DNA from: Myxococcota bacterium
GTDB taxonomy: Bacteria; Myxococcota; Polyangia; GCA-2747355; JAKLHH01
Direction: 5' to 3'
Length of the DNA stretch: 13,737 bases
NCBI GenBank assembly: GCA_022710245.1
Contig: JAKLHH010000066.1
Span: 1-13,737 of the forward strand
In this document: positions 1-8,600 of the stretch, piece by piece
How the letters are laid out: every line of letters begins with the position of its first letter
Numbering within the stretch: position 1 is the stretch's first letter
The notes under the pieces: generated by a model
Told to the model about the DNA's origin: nothing
The model's database searches: none
What the model saw: the letters and a program-made list of their open reading frames with translations, nothing else
Position numbers and translations under genes: made by a program

Positions 1-707
1 CCGGCCGCGAGCGCCGCCTCGACCGCCTGCTGCTCGGGCGGGACGAGCCAGACGCGCTCCGCGTTGACCGGCGCCTTGACCGCCTCGGCGAGGCTGCCGC
101 CCTCGCCCTTGCGGGCCGCCTCGTAGCGCGTGACGATCTCGGCGAGCCCGTCCGGATCGGCGGCGAGCGAGAGCAGCGCCTCGGCGAGCGGGTGCTCGAG
201 GCGGGCGCAGAGGTCGAGGAGCGTGTCCTCGTCGGGCAGCGCGCGGAGCACGCCGCCCAGCTTCGGCGTCACCTCGAAGCGCTGGAAGACGCGGTCCCGC
301 ACCTCGGCGAGCGGGCCAGGGGCTGCCTCGCCCGCCGCGCCGGCTGGCGGCGCCGGCGCCGGTTGCCCCTCGACGGGGACGGTGACGAGGCGGATCACGT
401 TGCCGAAGCGGCACGGCTGGTGGCGCTCGGCCCAGCGGTAGGCGGCCTCGTGCGGGGCGACCCAGGCGAGCAGGAGCGTCGAGCCCTCGCGCTGGCAGAT
501 GATGCGCACCGCGTCCCGGTTCACGCAGAAGCTGACCCAGGGCAGCCCCGTCAGCGCGTGCACCCGCACCGAGCCGTGCCCGCGCTGGAGCTTGCCGATG
601 GCCTCGAGGACCGCGGCCTGGTGCGAGGCCGGCAGGTCCGCGATCGAGGCCTGGAAGGTCTGCGCGAGCGCGATCTCGTAGGCGGTGCCCTCGGTGCTGG
701 TGCTCAT
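1..707 (-). CDS. UvrD-family helicase with N-terminal RelE-like domain, C-terminal part missing (window edge)
   Basis: Translation starts at ATG 707-705 behind a GGGGGAGGA ribosome binding site and stays open for 235 codons to the left edge, so the helicase core lies outside the window. Residues 1-110 look like a RelE/ParE-type toxin fold: a helical start (LPASHQAAVLEAI), then beta strands ending in the diagnostic LLLAWVAPHEAAYRWAE. The same module heads a known group of UvrD-like helicases. A Pro/Ala/Gly linker (about 113-132) follows. Next comes a helical segment (FEVTPKLGGVLRALPDEDTL, about 143-200) of the type found before the ATPase in that group, and then KAPVNAERVWLVPPEQQ leading towards the expected Walker A region. 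No Walker motif is visible, so the helicase call rests on remembered family architecture. It lies 148 bp downstream of yhcG and is probably the last visible gene of the operon. Whether the RelE-like part keeps nuclease activity cannot be judged here. Confidence 0.72.
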   Translation of the reverse strand, partial: MSTSTEGTAYEIALAQTFQASIADLPASHQAAVLEAIGKLQRGHGSVRVHALTGLPWVSFCVNRDAVRIICQREGSTLLLAWVAPHEAAYRWAERHQPCRFGNVIRLVTVPVEGQPAPAPPAGAAGEAAPGPLAEVRDRVFQRFEVTPKLGGVLRALPDEDTLLDLCARLEHPLAEALLSLAADPDGLAEIVTRYEAARKGEGGSLAEAVKAPVNAERVWLVPPEQQAVEAALAA

Positions 708-778
708 TCGTCCTCCCCCGCGCAGTGTCCCATCCACCTTGCCAGAGGCGTCCGCGATCTGTCCACCAGCCACAGACC

Positions 779-862
779 CCGGCCCACCCTTTCGCGGCGC
801 CCCCAGCGCCGGCCCACCGCTTCGCGCCGCCATCCGCCGGCCTCCATCATTCGCGCTACGCC
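779..862. repeat. Degenerate tandem repeat at the 3' end of yhcG, about three copies
   Basis: Units 779-808 and 809-838 match at 23 of 30 positions, counted by eye. Both share CCGGCCCACC followed by TTCGCG. A third, more diverged copy from about 837 to 862 (CCGGCCTCC, then TTCGCG) includes the yhcG stop codon at 856-858. The array fills most of the 148-bp gap between yhcG and the downstream helicase gene. The rest of that gap (708-778) holds the helicase ribosome binding site and nothing else I recognise. Confidence 0.6.
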
Positions 863-1905
863 ACCGGGTCCTTGCGCCTGGCGACCATCGCCTCGAGCTC
901 CTCCTCGAGGGCATCGACGGCAGGGAGCCTGTTCCTGAGCGCGTCCGGCAGCAGGCGGGTCAGCTGCAGCTCGGCCACTCCGATCGGCTTGTGCAGGTCC
1001 CGGAGCGCGTACTCCGCGACGACGCGGTTCTTCGACCGGCAGAGGAGCAGACCGATGGTCGGCCCGTCGACCGCGGGATCGCGGATCAGGTCGTCGACGG
1101 CGGAGAGGTAGAAGTTGAGCTTGCCCGTGTGCTCGGGCTGGAGCTCGCGCACCTTGAGCTCGACGACGACGTAGCAGTGGAGCTTGAGGTGATAGAAGAG
1201 GAGGTCGAGGAAGAACTCGTCGCCGCCCACCTCGAGGCGCACCTGCCGCCCCACGAACGCGAAGCCGAGGCCCAGCTCCTGCAGCGTGGCCTGGAGCTGC
1301 CGCACCATGGCTTCCTCGAGCTCACGCTCCTCGGCCTCCTCGCCGAGCTCGAGGAAGTCGAAGATGTAGGGGTCCTTGAGCGCCTGGTGGGCAAGCTGGG
1401 ACCGCGGCGACGGGAGCGCCGCGTGGAAGTTGGTGATGGCCCGGCCCTGGCGATGAAAGAGGTCCTGGTCGATCTGACGAGCCAGCGCACGCCGCGACCA
1501 GCCATGCTCCACCGCCTTCACGCCATAGAAGAGCCGTGCCTCCGACCCGGCCGCCTTGTCGAGGAGCACGCACCAGTGGGACCACGGCAATTGTGCAGCC
1601 AGTGGCTGCACAACTGCGTCGTCGCACCAGAATTCAGCAAACCGCCTCATGTACTTAAGGTTTCTCGCCGAGAGCCCACGCATCCCCGGGAACGCCTTGC
1701 GGAGGTCCGCCGAGAGCCGATCGATGACCTTCGCCCCCCAGCCGAGCTCCCGCTGGCGGGCGAGGATCTCGCGGCCGAGGCGCCAGTAGAGGAGCACGAG
1801 CTCCTGGTTGACGGACCGCACGGCACGGAGCTGCGCCGCACGCAGCTGGTGCTTCAGGTTCTCGAGGACAGCGAGGTACTCGGGGGTCTCGTTCTCGCGC
1901 GCCAT
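856..1905 (-). CDS. yhcG: YhcG-family (DUF1016) PD-(D/E)XK nuclease
   Basis: The protein has 349 residues, normal for YhcG. The N-terminal half (about 10-165) is the helical DUF1016 N domain with family signatures: the region around ELVLLYWRLGREI (35-47), LSARNLKYMRRFAEFW (78-93) and QLPWSHW (105-111). The C-terminal half is the nuclease fold. Its likely catalytic set is D234 in FFLDLLFYH, followed by E249 and K251 in VVVELKV, which gives the D-(E)xK arrangement. The end is weakly charged (ALEEELEAMVARR). The family is predicted to cleave DNA and often sits beside restriction and other defence genes. Its exact substrate is not established from sequence. The gene lies 63 bp after addA and before a UvrD-like helicase gene, so co-transcription is likely. 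The ribosome binding site is weak (CTGGG just before the ATG), which suggests lower expression or coupling to the gene before it. Nothing in the gene looks truncated. Confidence 0.9.
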   Translation of the reverse strand: MARENETPEYLAVLENLKHQLRAAQLRAVRSVNQELVLLYWRLGREILARQRELGWGAKVIDRLSADLRKAFPGMRGLSARNLKYMRRFAEFWCDDAVVQPLAAQLPWSHWCVLLDKAAGSEARLFYGVKAVEHGWSRRALARQIDQDLFHRQGRAITNFHAALPSPRSQLAHQALKDPYIFDFLELGEEAEERELEEAMVRQLQATLQELGLGFAFVGRQVRLEVGGDEFFLDLLFYHLKLHCYVVVELKVRELQPEHTGKLNFYLSAVDDLIRDPAVDGPTIGLLLCRSKNRVVAEYALRDLHKPIGVAELQLTRLLPDALRNRLPAVDALEEELEAMVARRKDPVA

Positions 1906-1924
1906 GCCCAGTTATCGAGCGCCG

Positions 1925-1968
1925 GCGCGAGAGGTTGCGGGGCTGCGCGCGAGAGGTCGCGGGGCGAG
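1925..1968. repeat. 22-bp direct repeat, two copies, directly after the addA stop codon
   Basis: Units 1925-1946 and 1947-1968 align without gaps and match at 18 of 22 positions (GCGCGAGAGGT, then GCGGGG in both). The pair begins right beside the addA stop codon (TAG at 1971-1969 on the minus strand) and fills most of the 63-bp gap to yhcG. Confidence 0.7.
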
Positions 1969-4900
1969 CTAACCGTCCTCCTCCTCCGCCTCCGCCGCCT
2001 CCCCGACCACCGCCGCGAGCCCGAGGAGCCCCGCCGCCTCCTCGACCTCGAGCCGCGCGCGGACGGTCCAGCCCTGCGCCGCCAGCGCGACCCGCTCCTC
2101 CTCGGCGAGGTCGGGGGCGATGGCGAGGCGCTGCTGCTCCCAGGCGAGCTCGACGGTGAGCGCGGGCTCGCCCACGTCCAGGCCCACTCGCGGCATCGGC
2201 GCGCCGCGCTCGAGGAGCTCGCCGAGGGGCGCCCGCAGGTCGCCGCGCACGTCGAGCAGCACCTCGTCGGCGGTGACCGCGACGTCGCCGAGCTCGGGGT
2301 GCGGGCCGACGATCTCGGTCTCGACCTCGACCGCCGTGCCCAGGCTCTTCAGCAGCGCCTCGGCGTAGCGCTTGAGCTGCTCGCGGTAGTGGGCGTGGAG
2401 CGGGTCTTCCTTCGGCGGCACGCGCGACTTCCAGTCGAAGACCACCCAGCGCTCGCGCGTCGCGTCGACGGGGAAGCAGAGGTCGATGGTCCCGGAGATG
2501 ATCGAGCCCGCCCGCGCCTCGTAGGTGAACGGCACCTCGTGCCAGCGCTCGGGCGCTCGCCGGGCCTTCTCGAGGAGCGGGTTGGCGAGGATGCGCGCGA
2601 CGATGCGCCCGCACGCCTCGCGCTTGCCCTCGGGGAGGCCGGCCTGGCGCGCGAGGAGGTCGCAGAGCTCCGCCGCGACCTCGAGGAGCTCGGCGCGCGG
2701 CCGCGAGAGATCGAGCCGCTCCATCACCGCGTGGACCACCTGCCCGCCCCGCGTGCCGACGCTCTCCACGCGCGCGCCCTCCACCGGCGGGCCCGGCGTC
2801 CAGCGGACGGGCCTGTCCGCCTGCGAGGCCGCCCGCCAGCGCAGGCAGCGCCGCGTCGCCGCGCGCACCCGCTTGCCCTGCGCCGCCGCGCGCGCCTCGC
2901 CGTCCGGGTCACCGGTCGCGGGCGGCCGGGCGAGGAGCGCATCGACCTCCGCGTCGCGGCCCGGGTAGGTCTCGGCCGGGCGCTCCACCGGCGGCAGCCC
3001 GTCGCCGAGGCGCACCCGCACGCGGACCCCCTCGGTGAGCTCGACCAGCTCACGGTCGACGAGCCCCTCGGACGGCGGCAGGCCGCGCGGGTCGAGCTCC
3101 TCCGCCAGCAGATCCCTGAGGTCCTCCCTCGGTCCGTCCTCGTCGCCTCCCCCGGCGGGCGCCGCGCCCCCGGGCGGGCGGCAGACCACGAGCTGATCGC
3201 GCGCCCGCGTGGCCGCCACGTAGGTCCAGCGCCGCCGCTCGTCGCGCTGGAGCCCCCGCTCGCGCTCCGCGGCCGCCTCCCAGCCCGGCGGCCGGAGCCC
3301 GCCGAGCGTGACCGCGAGGGTGCCGCCCGCCTCGTCGACGACCGTCGTCACGCCGCTGACGGCGCGCCGCGCGTGGAGCAGCACGACCAGCGGCGCCTCG
3401 AGGCCCTTGGCCTTGAAGAGCGAGGTGATGCGGATGGCGTTCCCGTCGTCGTCGATGCGATCGAGGTCCTTGTCCTTGACCTCGCGCTCCACTCGCCGGA
3501 GCTCCTCGAGGGCGCCGAGCGGGCTCGTGGTCCGCTCCTCGGCCGCGCGCACCAGCGCGCGCAGCTTGTCGAGGTTCGCGAGCCGCGCGTCCCCGTCGGG
3601 GAGCAGGCTCCAGACCGCCGGAGCGCGCGTGGCCGCGAGGAGCTCGTCGAGGAGGAGGGTCAGCCCCGCGGCGCCGCTGCGCCGGTGCAGGCGCAGGAGG
3701 ACGGCGAGCGCGTCCGCGACGGCCCCGGGCGGCGGGGACGGGAGCGTGTAGCGGAAGCTCCCCTGCGCGGCCACGTGCTCGGCGAGCGCCTCGAGGCTGA
3801 TCCCGAAGAGCCCGCGGAGCGTGAAGACCACGGCCTCGCCGTCGGCGGGCTCGACGACGGCGCGGAGCGCCGCGACGCCGAGGCGCACCTCGTCACGGGA
3901 GAAGAAGGTGTCGCCGCCCTCGACGATGCACTCGAGCCCGGAGGCGCGCAGCCGGTCGGCGATCCCGTCGGCGCGGGTCCAGGCCGGCAGGAGCAGCATC
4001 ACGTCGCGCGGCTCGAGCGGCCTCGGCTGGCCGCTCTCGCGGTCGATGATCTGGGCGCCGGTCTCCAGCTGCTCGTGGAGGTAGCGGAGCGCGGCCTCGG
4101 TCTCGTCGACGGCGCTGCTCGCCTGCAGCAGCACCACCGGGTCGAGCCGGCCGGGCTCGCGGTGCGCGGTCTGCGGCTCGTAGCCGGGGAGCTCCGCGAA
4201 GACGTGGTTGAACCAGGCGCAGAGCCCGGGCACCGAGCGGAAGTTCCGCGAGAGCGAGGCGCGGTTCTCCTCGGGGACCACGCGCTCGAGGCGCGAGAAG
4301 GTGGTGACGTCGGCGCCGCGGAAGCGATAGATCGACTGCTTGGGGTCGCCGACCGCGAAGAGCCGCCCCGGCTCGGGCGGCCGCTCGTGCCAGGCGCCGG
4401 TCTCCTCGAGGGCGCGGGTGAGGAGGAGCGCGACCTCGGCCTGCACCGGGTCGGTGTCCTGCACCTCGTCGATCAGCACCACGCGGTAGCGGCAGGCGAG
4501 GCGCTCGCGCGCGGACCTGCGCTCGCGGAGCACGCGCGCCGCGTCGGCGAGGAGGTCGTCGAAGCCGGCGGAGCTCGCCTCGAGCCGCGCCGCCTCGAGC
4601 CGCGGCAGGAGGCTCGCGCGGAGCTCGCGGACGACCTCGCCGTGCGCCCGCTCGCGCCAGCGCTCGCGCCAGGGGGTGACCCCGGCGAGGGCGTCGAGGT
4701 ACGCCTGCCTGTGCCGGTCGCTGCCCCAGTCCTTCTTCTTGCCGCCGCGCCTGCGCGGCGGGGTGTCGCTGAGGAGCACCTCGAGGACGCCGTCCTGCGG
4801 GTCGGCCGCCTCGACCGCCCGCGCGATCAGCTCCGTGAGCCGGCGGTTGCCCCGGATGAGCACGTCCTCCTCGGGGCAGGCGCAGGCCTCCCCGGCCTCC

Positions 4901-5649
4901 CCGATCGCGGCCCAGAGCGCGCGGAGCTCGCCGCGCGCGGTGATGGCGTCGAAGGGCTCGTCCGAGACGTGGTCGCGGAGCTGGCGGTAGCGGTAGAGGC
5001 TCTGCGCCGCCGTGCGCAGGCACCAGAAGGAGGTGAGCCCCTCGAGGACGCGCCAGAGCCCGGGCCGGCGCGTGCGCAGCGCGGCGAGCCACGCGCGCAC
5101 CTCCACCGAGACGCGCTCCCGCTCCGCGCCCTCGTCGCCGATCTCGGTCTCCGGGGCGAAGCCCGACTCGAGGCTCTCGCGCCTGAGGATGTCGCGGCAG
5201 AAGCTGTGGATGGTGGCGAGGGTCAGCTCGCCGAAGCGGTCCAGGACCCCGGTCAGGAGCGCGGCGCGGGCCGCCTCGCCCGCCGCGGCCGCCTCGACGA
5301 GGCGCGCCTCCAGGCGATCGCGGACCCGCGCCAGGAGCTCGCCCGCCGCCTTCTCGGTGAAGGTGATGGCGGCGAGGTTCGCCGGCGCGACGCCGCTCTC
5401 GAGGGTGGCGACGATGCGGTCGGTGAGGACGCTGGTCTTGCCCGAGCCAGCGCCTGCGTTGAGGGTCATCGAGGCGCCGAGGTCGGCGCGCGCGCGCGCC
5501 CGTGCGCGCTGGTCGGGGTCACACGCCGCGACGGCGGGTCCGGGCAGAGGCGGCGGCGCGGCCGGTCCACGACGGCTGGGGTCAGACCGCGCGACGGCCG
5601 GTCCGGGCAGAGGCGGCGCGGCGGGTCCACGACGGCTGCGGGTGGTCAT
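1969..5649 (-). CDS. addA: AddA/RecB-like ATP-dependent helicase-nuclease
   Basis: The ATG at 5649-5647 overlaps the upstream stop (ATGA), giving 1226 residues, the usual size for AddA. UvrD-type helicase motifs occur in order: Walker A NAGAGSGKT (64-72), FTEKAAGEL (97-105), LATIHSFC (144-151), Walker B VLIDEVQDTDP (391-401), GDPKQSIYRFRGAD (434-447), LSRNFRS (466-472), ITSLFKAKGLE (741-751) and TYVAATRARDQ (809-819). A complete RecB-type nuclease follows: H973, E1038, D1056 in GTIDL, D1072 and K1074 in FDWKS, and the YREQLKRY motif (1088-1095). The protein should therefore unwind and degrade double-strand DNA ends together with the AddB-like partner for recombinational repair. Two oddities stand out. 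The first 45 residues are a duplicated Pro/Ala-rich block before the motor. About 120 residues also follow the nuclease (1104-1226), including an ELAW...GW segment that may be a separate module. A RecB name would also be defensible; AddA is preferred because of the gene order and the partner. Confidence 0.9.
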   Translation of the reverse strand: MTTRSRRGPAAPPLPGPAVARSDPSRRGPAAPPPLPGPAVAACDPDQRARARARADLGASMTLNAGAGSGKTSVLTDRIVATLESGVAPANLAAITFTEKAAGELLARVRDRLEARLVEAAAAGEAARAALLTGVLDRFGELTLATIHSFCRDILRRESLESGFAPETEIGDEGAERERVSVEVRAWLAALRTRRPGLWRVLEGLTSFWCLRTAAQSLYRYRQLRDHVSDEPFDAITARGELRALWAAIGEAGEACACPEEDVLIRGNRRLTELIARAVEAADPQDGVLEVLLSDTPPRRRGGKKKDWGSDRHRQAYLDALAGVTPWRERWRERAHGEVVRELRASLLPRLEAARLEASSAGFDDLLADAARVLRERRSARERLACRYRVVLIDEVQDTDPVQAEVALLLTRALEETGAWHERPPEPGRLFAVGDPKQSIYRFRGADVTTFSRLERVVPEENRASLSRNFRSVPGLCAWFNHVFAELPGYEPQTAHREPGRLDPVVLLQASSAVDETEAALRYLHEQLETGAQIIDRESGQPRPLEPRDVMLLLPAWTRADGIADRLRASGLECIVEGGDTFFSRDEVRLGVAALRAVVEPADGEAVVFTLRGLFGISLEALAEHVAAQGSFRYTLPSPPPGAVADALAVLLRLHRRSGAAGLTLLLDELLAATRAPAVWSLLPDGDARLANLDKLRALVRAAEERTTSPLGALEELRRVEREVKDKDLDRIDDDGNAIRITSLFKAKGLEAPLVVLLHARRAVSGVTTVVDEAGGTLAVTLGGLRPPGWEAAAERERGLQRDERRRWTYVAATRARDQLVVCRPPGGAAPAGGGDEDGPREDLRDLLAEELDPRGLPPSEGLVDRELVELTEGVRVRVRLGDGLPPVERPAETYPGRDAEVDALLARPPATGDPDGEARAAAQGKRVRAATRRCLRWRAASQADRPVRWTPGPPVEGARVESVGTRGGQVVHAVMERLDLSRPRAELLEVAAELCDLLARQAGLPEGKREACGRIVARILANPLLEKARRAPERWHEVPFTYEARAGSIISGTIDLCFPVDATRERWVVFDWKSRVPPKEDPLHAHYREQLKRYAEALLKSLGTAVEVETEIVGPHPELGDVAVTADEVLLDVRGDLRAPLGELLERGAPMPRVGLDVGEPALTVELAWEQQRLAIAPDLAEEERVALAAQGWTVRARLEVEEAAGLLGLAAVVGEAAEAEEEDG
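5516..5637. repeat. In-frame tandem duplication (about 60 bp, two copies) in the addA 5' end
   Basis: Two adjacent units, about 5516-5577 and 5578-5637, share GTCCGGGCAGAGGCGGCG and GTCCACGACGGCT. They encode successive blocks of 20 and 21 residues, each built as SRRGPAAPP...LPGPAVA..DP, between the start codon and the first helicase motif. They differ by one three-base insertion (an extra proline), so the reading frame is kept. Confidence 0.8.
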
Positions 5650-8600
5650 GGCTCCCCTCCCTCCTCGCCCTCCTCGGGCGCGCTGGCGCCGGGCCGATCC
5701 CCGACCAGCCCGAAGCGCCAGCTGTCCCCGACGGGGAACCGCCCGGCGCGCGCGCGGGTCGTGGCCTCGGTCAGCGCCTCCAGCACGGCGTCGACCTGCT
5801 GCACGAAGGGGGCGTTGCCCTCCGAGCCGCTCGCCGCCACGACCTTGAGCTTCTCCGGCGGGCTGCCGGCCGCGGCGAGCGCGAGGCCGGAGAGCACGAG
5901 GTCCGGCCGGTCGCCGAGCCGCTTCTTGCCCACGCTCGCCGCCACGTCGACGAGGACCGCGTCGTCGCCCTCGCCGACCAGGCGCCCGCGCGGCACGATC
6001 CGCCAGGGGAGCCCCTCGGCGACGACGAGCGCCCCCTCGCAGGCCGGCCTGCGGCAGAAGCCGTGCGCGTCCTCGTTCGCGGCGAGCTCGCGGCCGATCG
6101 TCTCGACCATGGGCCTCGCCTGATCGAGCGCCGGCTGGTCGAAGGCGCCGAGCTCCCGCGCGGCCTCGAGCCCCTCGAGGACGCCGCCCACCAGCGCGCG
6201 CTCCACCTCGCCGGCGGGCGCGGTGGTCTCGCTCGCGACGGCGGCGAGCTGCTCCTCGAGCGCGCGCCGCTCGAGCGGCGGCTGCCAGGGCCGCAGGGAC
6301 GGCGGGCCCCACGCCCGCAGCATGTGGCGGAAGAAGAACTCCCCCGGCGCCTCGAGGAGGGTGCAGAGCGCGGCGAGGGAGATGGGCTCGCCGTCGAGGC
6401 CCGGCGCGGGCAGGAGGTCCGGCCGCACCAGCCCCGACCAGGCGTCGAGCTCGCCGCTCTGCGCGCGGAACATCGAGCGGTGGAGGCGCAGCACGCCTCG
6501 CGAGACGAGGTGCGAGGCGAGCGCCGCGAGCGCCCGCGCCTTCCCCCCTGCACGCGCATGCTCCGCGAGGCGCGCCGTCGCGGCGAGCCGCGCGACCAGG
6601 TGCTCGAGCCCGCCGACCGCGTCCTCGGGATCGGGCGGGTACGAGCGCGCGCGACTGCCGGCGCGGAGCACCGCGGGCCCGGCGCCCCCGCCGCTGCTCG
6701 CGACGCGCGCCTCGAGGTCGCCGTAGCGGGCGCGGCGGCCGAGGAGGGCGGAGAGCACCTCGAGCGCGAGGCTCGAGGGGAGCGCGGGCCTCTCGGTCTC
6801 GAAGTCGAGGACGGGGACGCTGAGCCAGAGCCTCCGGCGCGCCGCTCCGGCGGCGGCGGCCAGGCGGCGCCGCTCGAGCGCCTCGTGCTCGCGCGAGAGC
6901 GGGAGCGCGCGGCTCAGGCGCGCGCCGAGCAGGGCGAGGAGCTCGTCGGGGAGGATGGCGTCCTCGTGGGCGGCGGCCGGGAAGCGCCCCTCGGTGAGCC
7001 CGAGCAGGCAGACGACGTCATGCTCGCCGCCGACGAGAGACATCGGCGGCAGCACGCGGATCGAGCGCTCCGCCAGGTTCCCGCGCACGACCTCGCGCTC
7101 GAGGAGCGCGTCCAGCTCGTCCCGCGCCTCGAGGGCGCCGAGCTCGGGGCCAGAGCTGGCGGCGGCGATCGGCTCGAGCAGCGCGAGCAGCCGGCCGCGC
7201 GGCTCGGAGCGGCGGGCGAAGCGCTGCAGGAAGGCGCCCCAGGCGCGCGCGTGCGCCCCGAGGGGGCCGCGCTCGAGGAGCGGGCCGAGCGCCTCCTCGA
7301 CGGCGCGGATGGCGCCGACCAGCGAGGCGCGGGCGGCGAGCTCGCGCTCGCGGTCCTCGCCGTCGAGCGCCTCGGAGAGCTCCAGCCGCTCGATGCCCGC
7401 CGCGATGCGATCGAGCCCGCGCGCGAGGGCGAGCTTGCCGAGCAGCCGGCGCCAGCGGCCCTTGCCCTTGATCGCGTCGGGCCCGAGCGCGCCGCGGAGG
7501 CCGAGCGCCGGGTGGGTGAGGAGCTCGTAGAGCCGGGCGGGCGTGGCGTCGCCGCAGGCGAGCGCGAGGACGACGCGGAGGAGCCTCGCCGCGGGGAGCC
7601 CGCTCGCGGGGCGGCCGACCAGGAAGGTGCAGGGGAGCTCGGCCCGCTCCAGCGCCTCCTCGAGAGCGGTCGCCTGCCTCGCGTCGGGGAGCACGATGGC
7701 GATGCGATCGAGGGCGACGCCGCCGGCGATGGCGCGCTGCACCTCGCGGACGCACTCGACGCACTCGCGGACGTCGTCGGGCGTGCGCGCGAGGGCGACC
7801 GAGCCGTCGTCGGGCGCTGGGCTCCCGCTCTCGCCGCGGAAGAGCCGCGCGAGGAGCGCGCCGAGCTCCTCGGGGAGGTCGGCCTGGACCGGGACCTCGA
7901 GCACCTCGCACCGCCCCGCCGCCGCCGCGAGCCCGAGGGGCGCGAGCGGCAGCCCGCCCATGCCCGGCGGCACGATGCGCACCACCTCGCGGTCGGGCGC
8001 CGCGAGCCAGCGCTCGAGGAAGCTGAAGAGGGTGAGCGGCAGCTCGCGGTCCCCGAGGACCACCGCGCCGCGCGCGAGGCTGGCGCCGACGCCCTCGCGC
8101 CCGCCGATGGCCGCGGTGGCCGCGGCCGCGAGCGCACCCGGCGCCGCGATCCGGTCGGTCGCGCGCGCCTCGTCGAGCGCGCCGAGGAGCGCCGCGAGGA
8201 TCCCCGCGCGCTCCCGCAGGTGCTCGGGGCAGCTCGCGTCCGCCGCGAGCGCCGCGAGGCAGGCCGCGCTCAGCGTGTGCCCCTCGAGCCGCTCGAGTGC
8301 GGAGGCGAGGGGCTGCCTCCAGCCGGGCCGGCCCAGCACCTCGGCGAAGCGCCCCAGCGCTCCGGCCGCGCCGAGCCGCGCGACCGCGGCCGCCACCGTG
8401 GCGCGCCTCCAGCCGGGCGTCTCGCCGCCGAGCTCGCCGCTCCAGAAGCGCGCCGGGACCTGCTCGTGGAGGAGCCCCTCGGGGGTCTCGAACCAGACCC
8501 GGAGCTGCGCCCCCTGCCCCGCCAGCGTGCGGCGCGCGAGGACGCTGTTCGGTCCGGCGGGCACCAGCACGCAGATGGCCGCGAACGGGTCGTGGAGCGC

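Noticed and set aside
685..6123. Very long plus-strand open frame (about 1800 codons) opposite addA and yhcG
   Set aside because: Its translation is low-complexity Arg/Ala/Glu/Leu-rich sequence without domains. The opposite strand holds motif-complete AddA and YhcG. Long antisense frames are expected at this GC content.
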